DNA of 64,000 nt from the NCBI GenBank assembly GCA_964526965.1, contig CAZGML010000009.1:1-64000 (forward strand). Reading direction: 5' to 3'. This stretch comes from UBA6265 sp964526965. Lineage in GTDB: Bacteria > Chloroflexota > Chloroflexia > Thermomicrobiales > UBA6265. Position numbers and translations under genes: made by a program. A model generated the notes under the pieces. That model saw only the letters and a list, made by a program, of their open reading frames with translations, ran no database searches and had not been told where the DNA came from. Of this stretch, positions 35,505-44,285 are shown in pieces; positions within the stretch are counted from its first letter, which is position 1; every line of letters starts with the position of its first letter.

Positions 35505-37564
35505 CAGGTGGCCACCTCTGCCGAAACCGATGAATCCGCAACCTGGCTGCGGCTCGCGAATATGCGCGCTAGCGCGCTCCAGGCAGTGCCCACCGATACC
35601 GAAATGCATGCGGACACAAGCATCACAACAGGTAGGTGGTACCGATAGAAATCCGCCCGCATTCCAATCGCGAGCAACGCCAGCTCGCCCACGATGAGGC
35701 AGGCCACCAGCGCCTGCGGGGTCCACAGACCGCGCTTTGCGACGATCCAAAGGAGGATCACCCCGCCAGCCGCGGCAAATATGAGGTCGACGCCGACAGC
35801 GGTGCGATCAATCCCGATCCAGTCATATACGTACTGGATCGCCTTTTGGGAGGTGGAATTCGTGTAGGTAAGTTTGGAGCCAAAGCGCGAAAGGGCATCG
35901 AGAGGCCCTGAGGTCTGCACACCCGGCCAGGCTTCGGTTTGGGCTTCCATTTCACCGGCCCGGAACGAAAAGAGTCGCCACGTGCGTTCGATAGGGTTGA
36001 CCCAGGTCCAGGGATAAATGGCCACAAATGCAGCGAACGCAATGAAGGGCTGGGCGATCAGCATCCAACCCGCTCGCTTGCCATTTTCTGATCGGTCGAG
36101 CCAGAGCCGAATCAGCCCATATACCACTAATGGCGGTGCAAGGAGCAGTGGCGTGAGCTTCGTTGAGCCACCGAGTCCTAGCATGAGCCCCAGGGCAATG
36201 GCTCTGGGCCACGTGGGTTTGGCAGCAAATTGCCAGGCTGCGATGAGTGCCAGAAGAAGGAGTAGAGCGAACGTGGCGTCGCTGAGAGCCTGCGTGCTGA
36301 GGACGATGTGGAGCGGGTGCCAGGCAAGGAAGACGGCGGCAGCGAGCCCTCCGATGCGATTGGTGAGGAGCCTCCCCAGTACATATGCCGCACCGGTTGA
36401 GAGCGCACCAATGAAGGCGTTGGTATTCCTTGCTGCCGTTATGGCGTCATCGGTCGGATACCCACCGGTTGCCCGGTACCAGTCCTGACCGTATTGATAA
36501 TCCCAGGTTCCGGTGGCTCGAACATCTTCGCCCTGCAGCGACATACCGATGCCGATGACAATGCTGCCGAGCGGCGGCTGCCCCACGGTGACAGCGTAAT
36601 CCTGCCAGGTGGGACCGAATGGGTCCGCCAGGTCCACAGCGTAATGGGCACGGCTTATCCATCTCGTTTCGTCGCGATCGAAGGAGGTCTCCTCAACCTG
36701 GCCCATATTGATGCCGAATGACACCGCAAACACGGCCGAGACAATGATGATATCCGGGATCAGCCTGCGCCAGCGGACAGGTTCTTCATCCCTGTCGCGA
36801 GTGACGGTCAGACACCAGATTGCCAGTGATACCAACAGGCCAACGGTGCTCCACAGCGCGATGAGACTGTTCGTCCAGACGCTGAGTGCAAAGAGCCCTG
36901 CAGAGAATGCAAGCGTGATGGCGATAATGCGCCATCGACGTGTATCGCCTGGATTGCAATCTCGCCACATCGAGACGATTCCGGCAGCCATGAGCACCGG
37001 CGCAACAACGGCGAGAGACGACTTGACGACACTCGCAACTCCGGTAATCTCCCGTACTGGTGGGGGAATATAGAGGCTGGTGTACCGCGTGAAGCGCATC
37101 AGGTAGACGTTGGCCTCGAACAACTGCCCGTTATCCAGCAGCGGCTGCACATGTTTGTCGATGTACTCAGTGATCGTCTCGTCGCTCAAACCGGTGGTAT
37201 CGAAGGCGGATTCCCCGGCCGAGTAAACAACCGTGCTCTGTTCCGGATGCTCCGCAACCCAATGGATAAGGAAGACGATTCCGTCGTCAGCGCCCGGTGA
37301 CGTTTCAACATCGTAATCGGCGCGGTATTGATCGGCGTATCCTGTGGCCGAATCCGCGGAGATAGTGTCGCCTTGTTGCACCACAAACGTTATCGGCACA
37401 CCTGCGCGTTGGGCAAGGTTCGCATCGCGCTGAAGCGTATTGCGCTGGCCCTCTGTGAAGAGCGATTCGTCCGCCAGCATCGTTGGGTGACTTCCCTGTG
37501 CGACGGTCGATCCCAAAATCAGCGCCAGGCACAACGATATGGCAATAGTGATGGATTGCCTCAT
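35504..37564 (-). CDS. fusion of TPM-like domain and GT39-type membrane glycosyltransferase
   Basis: A 686-aa protein. After a signal peptide (first 23 residues), an extracytoplasmic TPM-like domain spans about 30-170 (SLFTEGQRNTLQRDANLAQR, DDGIVFLIHW). A helical linker follows, then from about residue 265 a GT39/ArnT-like multi-span transferase begins with the acidic loop motif DRDETRWISRA, the family's catalytic Asp-Glu pair. Many positions match the protein encoded immediately upstream (DLADPFGPTW, GQPPLGS, YPTDDAITAARNTNAF), so the two are paralogues. These enzymes transfer sugars from polyprenyl-phosphate donors outside the membrane. The fusion is in one uninterrupted frame. Overlaps with both neighbours are 1-4 nt. 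Confidence 0.75.
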   Translation of the reverse strand: MRQSITIAISLCLALILGSTVAQGSHPTMLADESLFTEGQRNTLQRDANLAQRAGVPITFVVQQGDTISADSATGYADQYRADYDVETSPGADDGIVFLIHWVAEHPEQSTVVYSAGESAFDTTGLSDETITEYIDKHVQPLLDNGQLFEANVYLMRFTRYTSLYIPPPVREITGVASVVKSSLAVVAPVLMAAGIVSMWRDCNPGDTRRWRIIAITLAFSAGLFALSVWTNSLIALWSTVGLLVSLAIWCLTVTRDRDEEPVRWRRLIPDIIIVSAVFAVSFGINMGQVEETSFDRDETRWISRAHYAVDLADPFGPTWQDYAVTVGQPPLGSIVIGIGMSLQGEDVRATGTWDYQYGQDWYRATGGYPTDDAITAARNTNAFIGALSTGAAYVLGRLLTNRIGGLAAAVFLAWHPLHIVLSTQALSDATFALLLLLALIAAWQFAAKPTWPRAIALGLMLGLGGSTKLTPLLLAPPLVVYGLIRLWLDRSENGKRAGWMLIAQPFIAFAAFVAIYPWTWVNPIERTWRLFSFRAGEMEAQTEAWPGVQTSGPLDALSRFGSKLTYTNSTSQKAIQYVYDWIGIDRTAVGVDLIFAAAGGVILLWIVAKRGLWTPQALVACLIVGELALLAIGMRADFYRYHLPVVMLVSACISVSVGTAWSALARIFASRSQVADSSVSAEVAT

Positions 37565-38937
37565 TGTGTCGACGCCTCCTGTGGTTGCAGGTCAACCTGC
37601 TTTGGTTTCGGGAGGAACTGGGCAGCGATGTAGCCAACGGTCACGCCGGCTGCCACGAACTCGCCGAGCATTATCGGCAGATAGTAGCGTTCGAACACGA
37701 CTCGCAGGTTGAGAATAATCGTTACAAACTGGAAGACGATGAGGGCAGCGATCATCAGCTCTGCACTGCGAATTCCTTTGCGGATACCCACGTACGTCAG
37801 CAGGGCGATACCGGCGAGCGCAAGCCAGAGGTCGGCGCTGCTCAGGAGGCTCGCCAGGCGATCTAGCTGGATCCACTCGAAGATTTGCCTGGTCGAGCTC
37901 CAGGTGTTGCCAAGCGTATCCCACGTCATCTGCAGGCTTTGCAGCGGCGAATCCGTTTGGAACTGCGGATTGAGGTTGTATTGGTTTTCCATTTCCATCC
38001 GGCGGAAGTCGAGCATATAGAGTGTGCGTCGAATCGGATCTGGCCAGAGGTACGGATAGGTGAGAACAAACGTCGCCAGGGAAACAAACGGCGTGCTGAT
38101 GAGCATCCAACTCATATCCGTAAATGCAGGAAGTCTCCAGAAGGAGGCGCTCTGCAACTCCCGGTTCTGCAACCGGAACCTCCAACCACGTAGCAACAGG
38201 AACGCTCCCACCGCGGCCAGTGGCACGCTTAACGCAAGCGGCGTGAACTTGTTACCCCCACCGATTCCGATGAGTACGCCAATAGCGATTGCCAACCACC
38301 AGCGTGGGTTGCGCATGAATTTAATCGTGCACAAGTACAACAGCGCCAACGTAAGCGTAAGAGTTGTATCTGCCAGGGCGATCCGGTTGTACCAGATCTC
38401 CAACGGGTTCGCGAGAAGCATCGCCGCTGCTGCGATACCGCCGACCGGATTGGATAAATGCCTCACCACGACATAAATGAGGGCCGCGCTGACACCCCCG
38501 AGGAATGCATTCCAACGTCGACCCGCCATCAGGTCATCGTCATCCGGATAGGTGCCGTATCGAACATTCCACTCGTTGGAGCGGCGGAAATCGTATGCCG
38601 GATTTGTCTCCAGGTCGCGGCCTTGCAGTACCAGGCCAAGTCCGATCGAGTAGGAGCCGATAGGCGGCTGTCCGCGAGAGAGGTATTGATGGTTCCAGGT
38701 AGGCCCGAATGGATCGGCGAGGTCCTCGAAATACCCGGCACGATTAATCCAGCGACTTTCGTCCGCATGGTATGCCTGGTCCTCAACTCCACTCAAATAA
38801 AAGCCGAAGCCGACCAGGAAGATGAGAAATGCGAGGATGAGATCCATTCGTCGACGTCGGCGCCGCTGGGGAAGGGCTTCCTGCACCCAACCGCTCTGTT
38901 CCGCTGGTGGATCGCTTTGGAGGCTGGGTACGGTCAC
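37561..38937 (-). CDS. GT39/PMT-like membrane glycosyltransferase
   Basis: A 458-aa polytopic protein, probably a polyprenyl-phosphate-sugar-dependent transferase. An Arg-rich cytoplasmic N-terminus (RRRRRR) is followed by a first helix, and then the catalytic-loop motif YHADESRWINRA with an Asp-Glu pair. About ten further helices follow. It lacks the TPM domain carried by its paralogue downstream. The start is GTG 38937. First gene of a three-gene leftward operon that overlaps the next gene by 4 nt. The acceptor is unknown. Confidence 0.82.
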   Translation of the reverse strand: MTVPSLQSDPPAEQSGWVQEALPQRRRRRRMDLILAFLIFLVGFGFYLSGVEDQAYHADESRWINRAGYFEDLADPFGPTWNHQYLSRGQPPIGSYSIGLGLVLQGRDLETNPAYDFRRSNEWNVRYGTYPDDDDLMAGRRWNAFLGGVSAALIYVVVRHLSNPVGGIAAAAMLLANPLEIWYNRIALADTTLTLTLALLYLCTIKFMRNPRWWLAIAIGVLIGIGGGNKFTPLALSVPLAAVGAFLLLRGWRFRLQNRELQSASFWRLPAFTDMSWMLISTPFVSLATFVLTYPYLWPDPIRRTLYMLDFRRMEMENQYNLNPQFQTDSPLQSLQMTWDTLGNTWSSTRQIFEWIQLDRLASLLSSADLWLALAGIALLTYVGIRKGIRSAELMIAALIVFQFVTIILNLRVVFERYYLPIMLGEFVAAGVTVGYIAAQFLPKPKQVDLQPQEASTQ

Positions 38938-38974
38938 CGATACTCCCGTTAGAATCGTCTCTTCGGAGTCTTGA

Positions 38975-39001
38975 GAAATGCTAACCTAGACGCAGCATTT
39001 C
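38975..39001. promoter_or_regulatory. 27-bp operator-like inverted repeat in divergent region
   Basis: GAAATGCT (38975-38982), 11 nt, AGCATTTC (38994-39001). It lies between the divergent GT39 gene and the carboxylase gene. It could serve either promoter. No regulator gene is adjacent. Confidence 0.45.
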
Positions 39002-39078
39002 CCACCACGCGAACTAATGATACCCGCGGATTGGTGGACGGTGCCCTACGGGGCAGGACAGTCAGGTTGATCATTCGC

Positions 39079-40845
39079 ATGAATCGAGAAGTTGGCCGGT
39101 TACTTGTTGCGAATCGGGGCGAAATCGCCCTGCGTGTGATGCGTACAGCCCATGAAATGGGGATCGAAACCATTGCCATATACGGCGATGGTGAGGAGCA
39201 CGACCGCCATGTTAAATACGCCTCTGAAGCATGGCGCATTGGCGAGGGTGATGGCTTGCCTTACCTGCGTATCCCCCAGATTGTTGAGATAGCCCGGCGC
39301 GCCAATGCCGATGCGATTCATCCTGGATACGGATTCCTTTCTGAAAACCCGGCTTTCGTCAGGGCTGTGCAGGAGGCGGATCTCATCTTCATAGGCCCGA
39401 CTGCTGAATCCATGGAGCAGTTAGGCGACAAGATCTCAGCACGCAAGGTTGCAGAGAAGGCTGGTGTGTTGCCGGTTCCGGGTATTCCCGATGCAGTTCC
39501 CTCGATCGAGGAGGCCAGCCGCATCGCTGACGATATCGGGTACCCCGTCGCCGTGAAGGCAAGCGCAGGGGGTGGCGGACGTGGCTTTCGCGTCGCGCAT
39601 GCTGCAGATGAATTGGAAGCAGCGTTCGAGGGTGCACGCGGGGAAGCTGAACGCTACTTCGGCAATCCGGATGTCTTCATAGAGCGCTACGTCTCTAACC
39701 CTCGGCACGTGGAAGTACAGGTGTTTGTCGATGCAGAAGGGCGTATCATCGCATTCCCGGAGCGCGAGTGTTCCATCCAGCGTCGACACCAGAAACTGGT
39801 CGAAGAGACGCCATCAACGGCTGTTACACCTGAGCTTCGTCGAAAGCTGCAGAATGCGTCCATTCAGTTGGCCAGGGCAGCCAACTACAAAAATGTTGGC
39901 ACCATTGAATATTTGTTAGACGAGGACGGCTCATTCTATTTTATGGAGGTCAACGCCCGAATCCAGGTGGAGCACACGGTCACGGAGATGGTGACCGGCT
40001 ACGATATCGTTGCCGAACAACTCCGCGCCGCCAACGGTCTCCCGAGCAGCTTCGAAAATGAACGCCTGGATCCGGTTGGCTGGAGCATCGAGTGTCGCAT
40101 CAATGCTGAGGATCCCGCCGATGATTTCCGTCCATATCCAAATACGTTGACACGGGTGGATCCGCCAATCGGCTTTGGTGTGCGTGTTGATAGCTCACTG
40201 CAATCTGGCGACACGATTTCCGGCATGTACGATTCGCTCATATCCAAGGTGATCACCTGGGGACGTACTCGCGACGAAGCGATTAGCCATATGACACGAA
40301 GCCTGGATGACTACAAGATCGAAGGCGCTCCCAGCACGATTCCATTCCACAAACAAGTCCTGAAAACGGACGATTTTATCGCTGGCAGAACATATACGTC
40401 GTTCCTGGAGAAGCACCAGGAGGAAATCGTTGCCGCGCTTAGCCCTTCCGCCGAAAGCAGCGAGAGTGCCAACGGCGAGCCGGATAGCCCAATGCCGCTA
40501 CTGATTGAGGTGGATGGGCATCGATTCGACGTGAAGGTCTACGGCGCTGTTGCTCCCGTCCAGGAGAACAAAAAGGCGAGGAAGAAGCGAGGCCGTAAAG
40601 CCGGTGCCTCCAATGCGGAGAGCGATGACAGCGAGATTCGCAGTCCGGGCCAGGGCACGGTGCTGCGGGTCGAAGTCGATGCCGGGCAGGCTGTTTCCAG
40701 CGGCGATGTGATATGCGTCGTCGAATCCATGAAAATGGAAAACGAGATCGTCGCCCGCCGTGATGGCACCATTGCGTCTGTCGAAGTGGTTGCCGGCCAG
40801 TCAGTTGGTCGTGGCGAGGTACTGGCGAAGATCGATTTATCATGA
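39079..40845 (+). CDS. acyl-CoA carboxylase alpha subunit (biotin carboxylase plus biotin carrier)
   Basis: A 588-aa fusion of an ATP-dependent biotin carboxylase (LLVANRGEIALRVMRTA at 8-24; HPGYGFLSENPAF; ASAGGGGRGFR for ATP; EVNARIQVEHTVTE) and a C-terminal biotin carrier domain whose biotinylated lysine is Lys552 in ESMKMEN. A lysine/arginine-rich linker joins them. Acetyl- or propionyl-CoA carboxylases of this layout need a separate carboxyltransferase, which is not in the window. The frame opens at 38971, but that region holds a palindrome and no family sequence; ATG 39079 begins MNREVGRLLVANRG. Its stop overlaps rsmH by 4 nt. Confidence 0.93.
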   Translation: MNREVGRLLVANRGEIALRVMRTAHEMGIETIAIYGDGEEHDRHVKYASEAWRIGEGDGLPYLRIPQIVEIARRANADAIHPGYGFLSENPAFVRAVQEADLIFIGPTAESMEQLGDKISARKVAEKAGVLPVPGIPDAVPSIEEASRIADDIGYPVAVKASAGGGGRGFRVAHAADELEAAFEGARGEAERYFGNPDVFIERYVSNPRHVEVQVFVDAEGRIIAFPERECSIQRRHQKLVEETPSTAVTPELRRKLQNASIQLARAANYKNVGTIEYLLDEDGSFYFMEVNARIQVEHTVTEMVTGYDIVAEQLRAANGLPSSFENERLDPVGWSIECRINAEDPADDFRPYPNTLTRVDPPIGFGVRVDSSLQSGDTISGMYDSLISKVITWGRTRDEAISHMTRSLDDYKIEGAPSTIPFHKQVLKTDDFIAGRTYTSFLEKHQEEIVAALSPSAESSESANGEPDSPMPLLIEVDGHRFDVKVYGAVAPVQENKKARKKRGRKAGASNAESDDSEIRSPGQGTVLRVEVDAGQAVSSGDVICVVESMKMENEIVARRDGTIASVEVVAGQSVGRGEVLAKIDLS

Positions 40846-41777
40846 ACCAGGGTCACGTCACCGTACTGCTTAATGAAGCCATAGATTCCCTCCAGCCGCA
40901 GGCCGGGGGTATCTATATCGATGGCACCTTTGGCGGCGGCGGCCATAGCCGCGAGTTGCTGGAGCGCGTGAATGGCGACGTCACGCTGTACGCGATTGAT
41001 GCGGATCCCGATGCCATCGCCCGCGCCGAAGAACTGCAATCGACTCAGATAGGGCGTGGGGTCATTCCCGTTCACGATAATTTCCGTAACCTGGCCGATA
41101 TCTCTTGTGACCTCGATATTGATGGAGTCGACGGGTTGCTGCTGGACCTGGGGTTGTCGTCGTTCCAGTTAGACCAGGCAGAGCGCGGCTTTGCGTTCCG
41201 CTTCGACGGCCCGCTGGACATGCGGTTCGACAACACCACAGGTATCTCCGCCGCCGAACTGGTGAACACCGCCCCTGCGGAGGAGTTGGCCGATATTTTC
41301 TGGCGCTTTGGGGAAGAGAAACAAAGTCGGCGCATAGCGCGTACAATTGTGAATCGACGAACGGACGCACCTTTTGAGTCCACGGCCGATTTGGCAGCAG
41401 TGATCGAGAAGGCGGTGGGAGGTCGACGCGGTCGGGCAATCCACCCAGCTACGAGATCGTTCCAGGCATTGCGCATCGCCGTGAACGAGGAGCTGACTGC
41501 GCTCGAGGAAGTGCTTTCGGCGGCAGTCGATCTGTTGAACCCGGGCGGACGGCTGGTAGTAATCAGCTTTCACTCTCTGGAAGACCGCATTGTGAAACGA
41601 TTTATGGCGCGGGAGAGCACAGATTGCATTTGTCCGCCGGACGTGCCCGTCTGTGTGTGTCATCATTCTGCAGTGCTGAAGCGCATCGGCAAGCCGATAA
41701 AGCCCACAGCAGATGAACAAGCCATCAATACCCGGAGTCGATCCGCGATAATGCGTGTGGCTGAACGCCTCGCGTGA
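40842..41777 (+). CDS. rsmH: 16S rRNA (cytosine1402-N4)-methyltransferase RsmH
   Basis: SAM-dependent methyltransferase (MraW) acting on C1402 of 16S rRNA; normally near the start of the division/cell-wall cluster. The 311-aa protein has the start HVTVLLNEAID, the SAM motif IDGTFGGGGHS (26-36), LLLDLGLSSFQLD and the C-terminal VISFHSLEDRIVKRFM. ATG 40842 overlaps the carboxylase stop. mraZ and ftsL, its usual neighbours, are missing. Confidence 0.96.
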   Translation: MNQGHVTVLLNEAIDSLQPQAGGIYIDGTFGGGGHSRELLERVNGDVTLYAIDADPDAIARAEELQSTQIGRGVIPVHDNFRNLADISCDLDIDGVDGLLLDLGLSSFQLDQAERGFAFRFDGPLDMRFDNTTGISAAELVNTAPAEELADIFWRFGEEKQSRRIARTIVNRRTDAPFESTADLAAVIEKAVGGRRGRAIHPATRSFQALRIAVNEELTALEEVLSAAVDLLNPGGRLVVISFHSLEDRIVKRFMARESTDCICPPDVPVCVCHHSAVLKRIGKPIKPTADEQAINTRSRSAIMRVAERLA

Positions 41778-41799
41778 TCGACGCACGCTGAGGAGCGTG

Positions 41800-43224
41800 A
41801 TGAAACGCTATACCCTGAATCAGGTCCTGGAGGGAACTGGCGGCGAACTGAGCCGACCGGTACCGGACCGTGAAATCGAATTGGAGCTCGAACGCGATTC
41901 CCGCCGTATGCCACGCAAGAGTGGTCTCTACATTGCCCTTTCCGGCGTTCAACACGATGGCCACGAGTTCGTGCAATCTGCAATCGATAACGGAGCGGTG
42001 GCTGCCATTGTTTCACGAGAATGGGCGCAATCGCATCCGGAGATCGATATCCCGTTGATCATGGTGGACGATCCCGGCAAGGCCCTGCAGCGCTGGGCCG
42101 CTTGGCAACGTCGCCGCCTCAAGGCGAAGGTCATCGGTATTACCGGAAGCATCGGCAAAACGAGCGCAAAGGAATCGATTGCCGCAGTACTCGGGCAGCG
42201 ATTCAAGGTGTTCCGCAGTCCCGGCAACTTCAATAACGAGGTCGGACTGCCACTCAGCTTGCTCGATTGTCCGGAAGACGCCGAGATCATCGTGCTCGAG
42301 ATGGGTGGTGCGTATGCGTTCGGTGAACTTACCCTTCTGGCGGAGATTGCCAGGCCCGATATCGGCGTGGTGACGAACATCCACCCCGTGCACCTGGAGC
42401 GGATGGGCTCCATCGAGAACATCGCCAAGACAAAAACCGAGCTCGTAGAGGCGATTCCTGAGGACGGGTTTGTTGTGCTGAATCACGATGACGATCGGGT
42501 TCGCGCCATGCGAGGAGCTTCCCGCGCTGCTGTCATCACCTATGGAATCGATGGCCCTGCCGATGTGTACGCGCATGACGTACAGTCCCAAGGGCTCAAG
42601 GGTGTCACGTTCTGGGTTCGAATCAACGGCAAGGAGCGCTACCTCACGGTGCCGTTTATCGGCAGCCCGGGGATTTACATCGCTATCGTGGCGCTTGCGG
42701 TCGGTCATGGCCTCGGTATGGATGTGGCTGAAATGCAGGAGGGTCTGCAGGACGAGAAAACCCAGGTGCGACTCCTGCTGGTAGAGGGACCGAATGGCAG
42801 CAAGCTGATCGATGACACGTACAACGCCAGCACCCCTTCTGTGATTGCTGCGCTGAATCTGTTGAAGGAGCTTCCAGCCAAAAGGCGCATTGCCGTGCTT
42901 GGTGAGATGCGCGAACTGGGTGAGGAAGCCGAGGGCGCGCATCGCATTATTGGCGGGCGCGCTGGCGAGATGGTCGACACCCTGGTGACGTTCGGGGAAC
43001 TCACCGACATTACGATTGAGGCGGCGCAGGAAAGTGCAGCGTCGTTGGGCCGTTCGATTACGGTCGTGCGGTTTGGTTCACACCAGCGCGAGGAGATCAC
43101 GTCGTTGCTTCAGAACGAGCTCCGTGAAGGCGATATGGTGCTGTTGAAGGGCGCGCGCGGCCTCCAAATGGAGACGATCGTGCAAGCGCTTCGTAGCGAA
43201 ATCAGTGGAGGACATACAGGATGA
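41800..43224 (+). CDS. murF: UDP-N-acetylmuramoyl-tripeptide--D-alanyl-D-alanine ligase
   Basis: Adds D-Ala-D-Ala to the UDP-MurNAc-tripeptide in the cytoplasm, 474 aa. The ATP motif GITGSIGKTSAK (113-124) and NFNNEVGLPLSLL, a MurF hallmark, are visible. Upstream in-frame codons overlap rsmH, but ATG 41800 follows GAGGAG at 6-nt spacing. murE, whose product is the substrate, is not in the window. The stop overlaps the mraY start. Confidence 0.95.
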   Translation: MKRYTLNQVLEGTGGELSRPVPDREIELELERDSRRMPRKSGLYIALSGVQHDGHEFVQSAIDNGAVAAIVSREWAQSHPEIDIPLIMVDDPGKALQRWAAWQRRRLKAKVIGITGSIGKTSAKESIAAVLGQRFKVFRSPGNFNNEVGLPLSLLDCPEDAEIIVLEMGGAYAFGELTLLAEIARPDIGVVTNIHPVHLERMGSIENIAKTKTELVEAIPEDGFVVLNHDDDRVRAMRGASRAAVITYGIDGPADVYAHDVQSQGLKGVTFWVRINGKERYLTVPFIGSPGIYIAIVALAVGHGLGMDVAEMQEGLQDEKTQVRLLLVEGPNGSKLIDDTYNASTPSVIAALNLLKELPAKRRIAVLGEMRELGEEAEGAHRIIGGRAGEMVDTLVTFGELTDITIEAAQESAASLGRSITVVRFGSHQREEITSLLQNELREGDMVLLKGARGLQMETIVQALRSEISGGHTG

Positions 43225-44276
43225 TGCCGCTGGTTTTCGCGACCACATCCATTATGCCAGTGGGCGCTGGCGAGAATATGGCTGTCTCGCTGGCCCTCGC
43301 GGCGTTGGCTTTTGTGATCACAATCATCATTGGTCGCCCATATATCACTTGGCTACGCCAGCGTGGTATTGGCAAGCGGATTCGCATGGAGCTCGGGGAC
43401 ACCCACGCCTCAAAGGTTGGTACACCAACCATCGGCGGCATGATGATTATTTTCACCGTGGTGCTGCTGACGATTGCCTTCAACCTCTATGGTCGACTCT
43501 CGATGTTGCTGCCGATTTTCGTGCTGATCAGCACGTCGATTCTCGGTGCAGTCGATGATATGACAACGCTCGTCGGCTCCGTGAACAAAACCGGCCAGGA
43601 AGATGGACTCGCTGGACGCTACAAGCTGATCGTGCAAACGATCATCGCGACGATTGCCGCGTTCATCATGCATCTGCCGGCCCCATATGGACTCGGGCTG
43701 AGCCATATCTACATCCCGTTCGTCGGTCGGTTTGATATTGGCTGGATTTATATCCCCATTGCGATATTTGCCATCGTTGCCATGAGCAACGCCGTGAACC
43801 TCGCCGACGGGTTAGATACGTTAGCGGCGGGTTTAAGTGCGATTGCATTCGTTTCCTATGGCATCATCGCTTACCTGCAGGGGCAGCTTGGAGTGGTCAC
43901 CTTCTGCTTCATCATGGTGGGTGCACTGATGGGATTCCTCTGGTTCAATGCCAACCCGGCTCAGGTGATTATGGGAGATGCAGGTGCACTGGCCCTGGGC
44001 TCAGCTCTGGCTGTAGCCGCGTTTATGACCGGTCAGTGGCTCTTGCTGGTGGTTGTTGGCGGTGTGTTCGTGGCCGAGAACCTCTCGGTCATCATCCAGA
44101 CGACCTACTTTAAATACACTCGCAAGAAATACGGAGAGGGGCGCCGCGTATTCCGGAAAACCCCAATCCACCACCACTTCCAACTGCTGGGCTGGAGCGA
44201 GAGCCAGGTCGCCCTCCGCTTCTGGCTGGTTGGTATGATGGCCGGCTTGCTCGGTGTGGCCCTGGCGTTGATGTAG
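43221..44276 (+). CDS. mraY: phospho-N-acetylmuramoyl-pentapeptide-transferase
   Basis: Membrane enzyme forming lipid I, 351 aa with about ten helices. Catalytic features: GAVDDMTTL (Asp-Asp pair), NAVNLADGLDTL, MGDAGALALG and the histidine cluster KTPIHHHFQLLG. GTPTIGGMMI is the first conserved cytoplasmic loop. MGDAGALALG departs slightly from the usual MGDTGSLALG. ATG 43221 has GGAGG upstream and overlaps the murF stop. Confidence 0.96.
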   Translation: MMPLVFATTSIMPVGAGENMAVSLALAALAFVITIIIGRPYITWLRQRGIGKRIRMELGDTHASKVGTPTIGGMMIIFTVVLLTIAFNLYGRLSMLLPIFVLISTSILGAVDDMTTLVGSVNKTGQEDGLAGRYKLIVQTIIATIAAFIMHLPAPYGLGLSHIYIPFVGRFDIGWIYIPIAIFAIVAMSNAVNLADGLDTLAAGLSAIAFVSYGIIAYLQGQLGVVTFCFIMVGALMGFLWFNANPAQVIMGDAGALALGSALAVAAFMTGQWLLLVVVGGVFVAENLSVIIQTTYFKYTRKKYGEGRRVFRKTPIHHHFQLLGWSESQVALRFWLVGMMAGLLGVALALM

Positions 44277-44285
44277 GTGAGACAC

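Noticed and set aside
35505..35750. 82-codon N-terminal extension of the TPM-domain gene
   Set aside because: It overlaps the upstream gene and would bury the signal peptide that starts at 35504.
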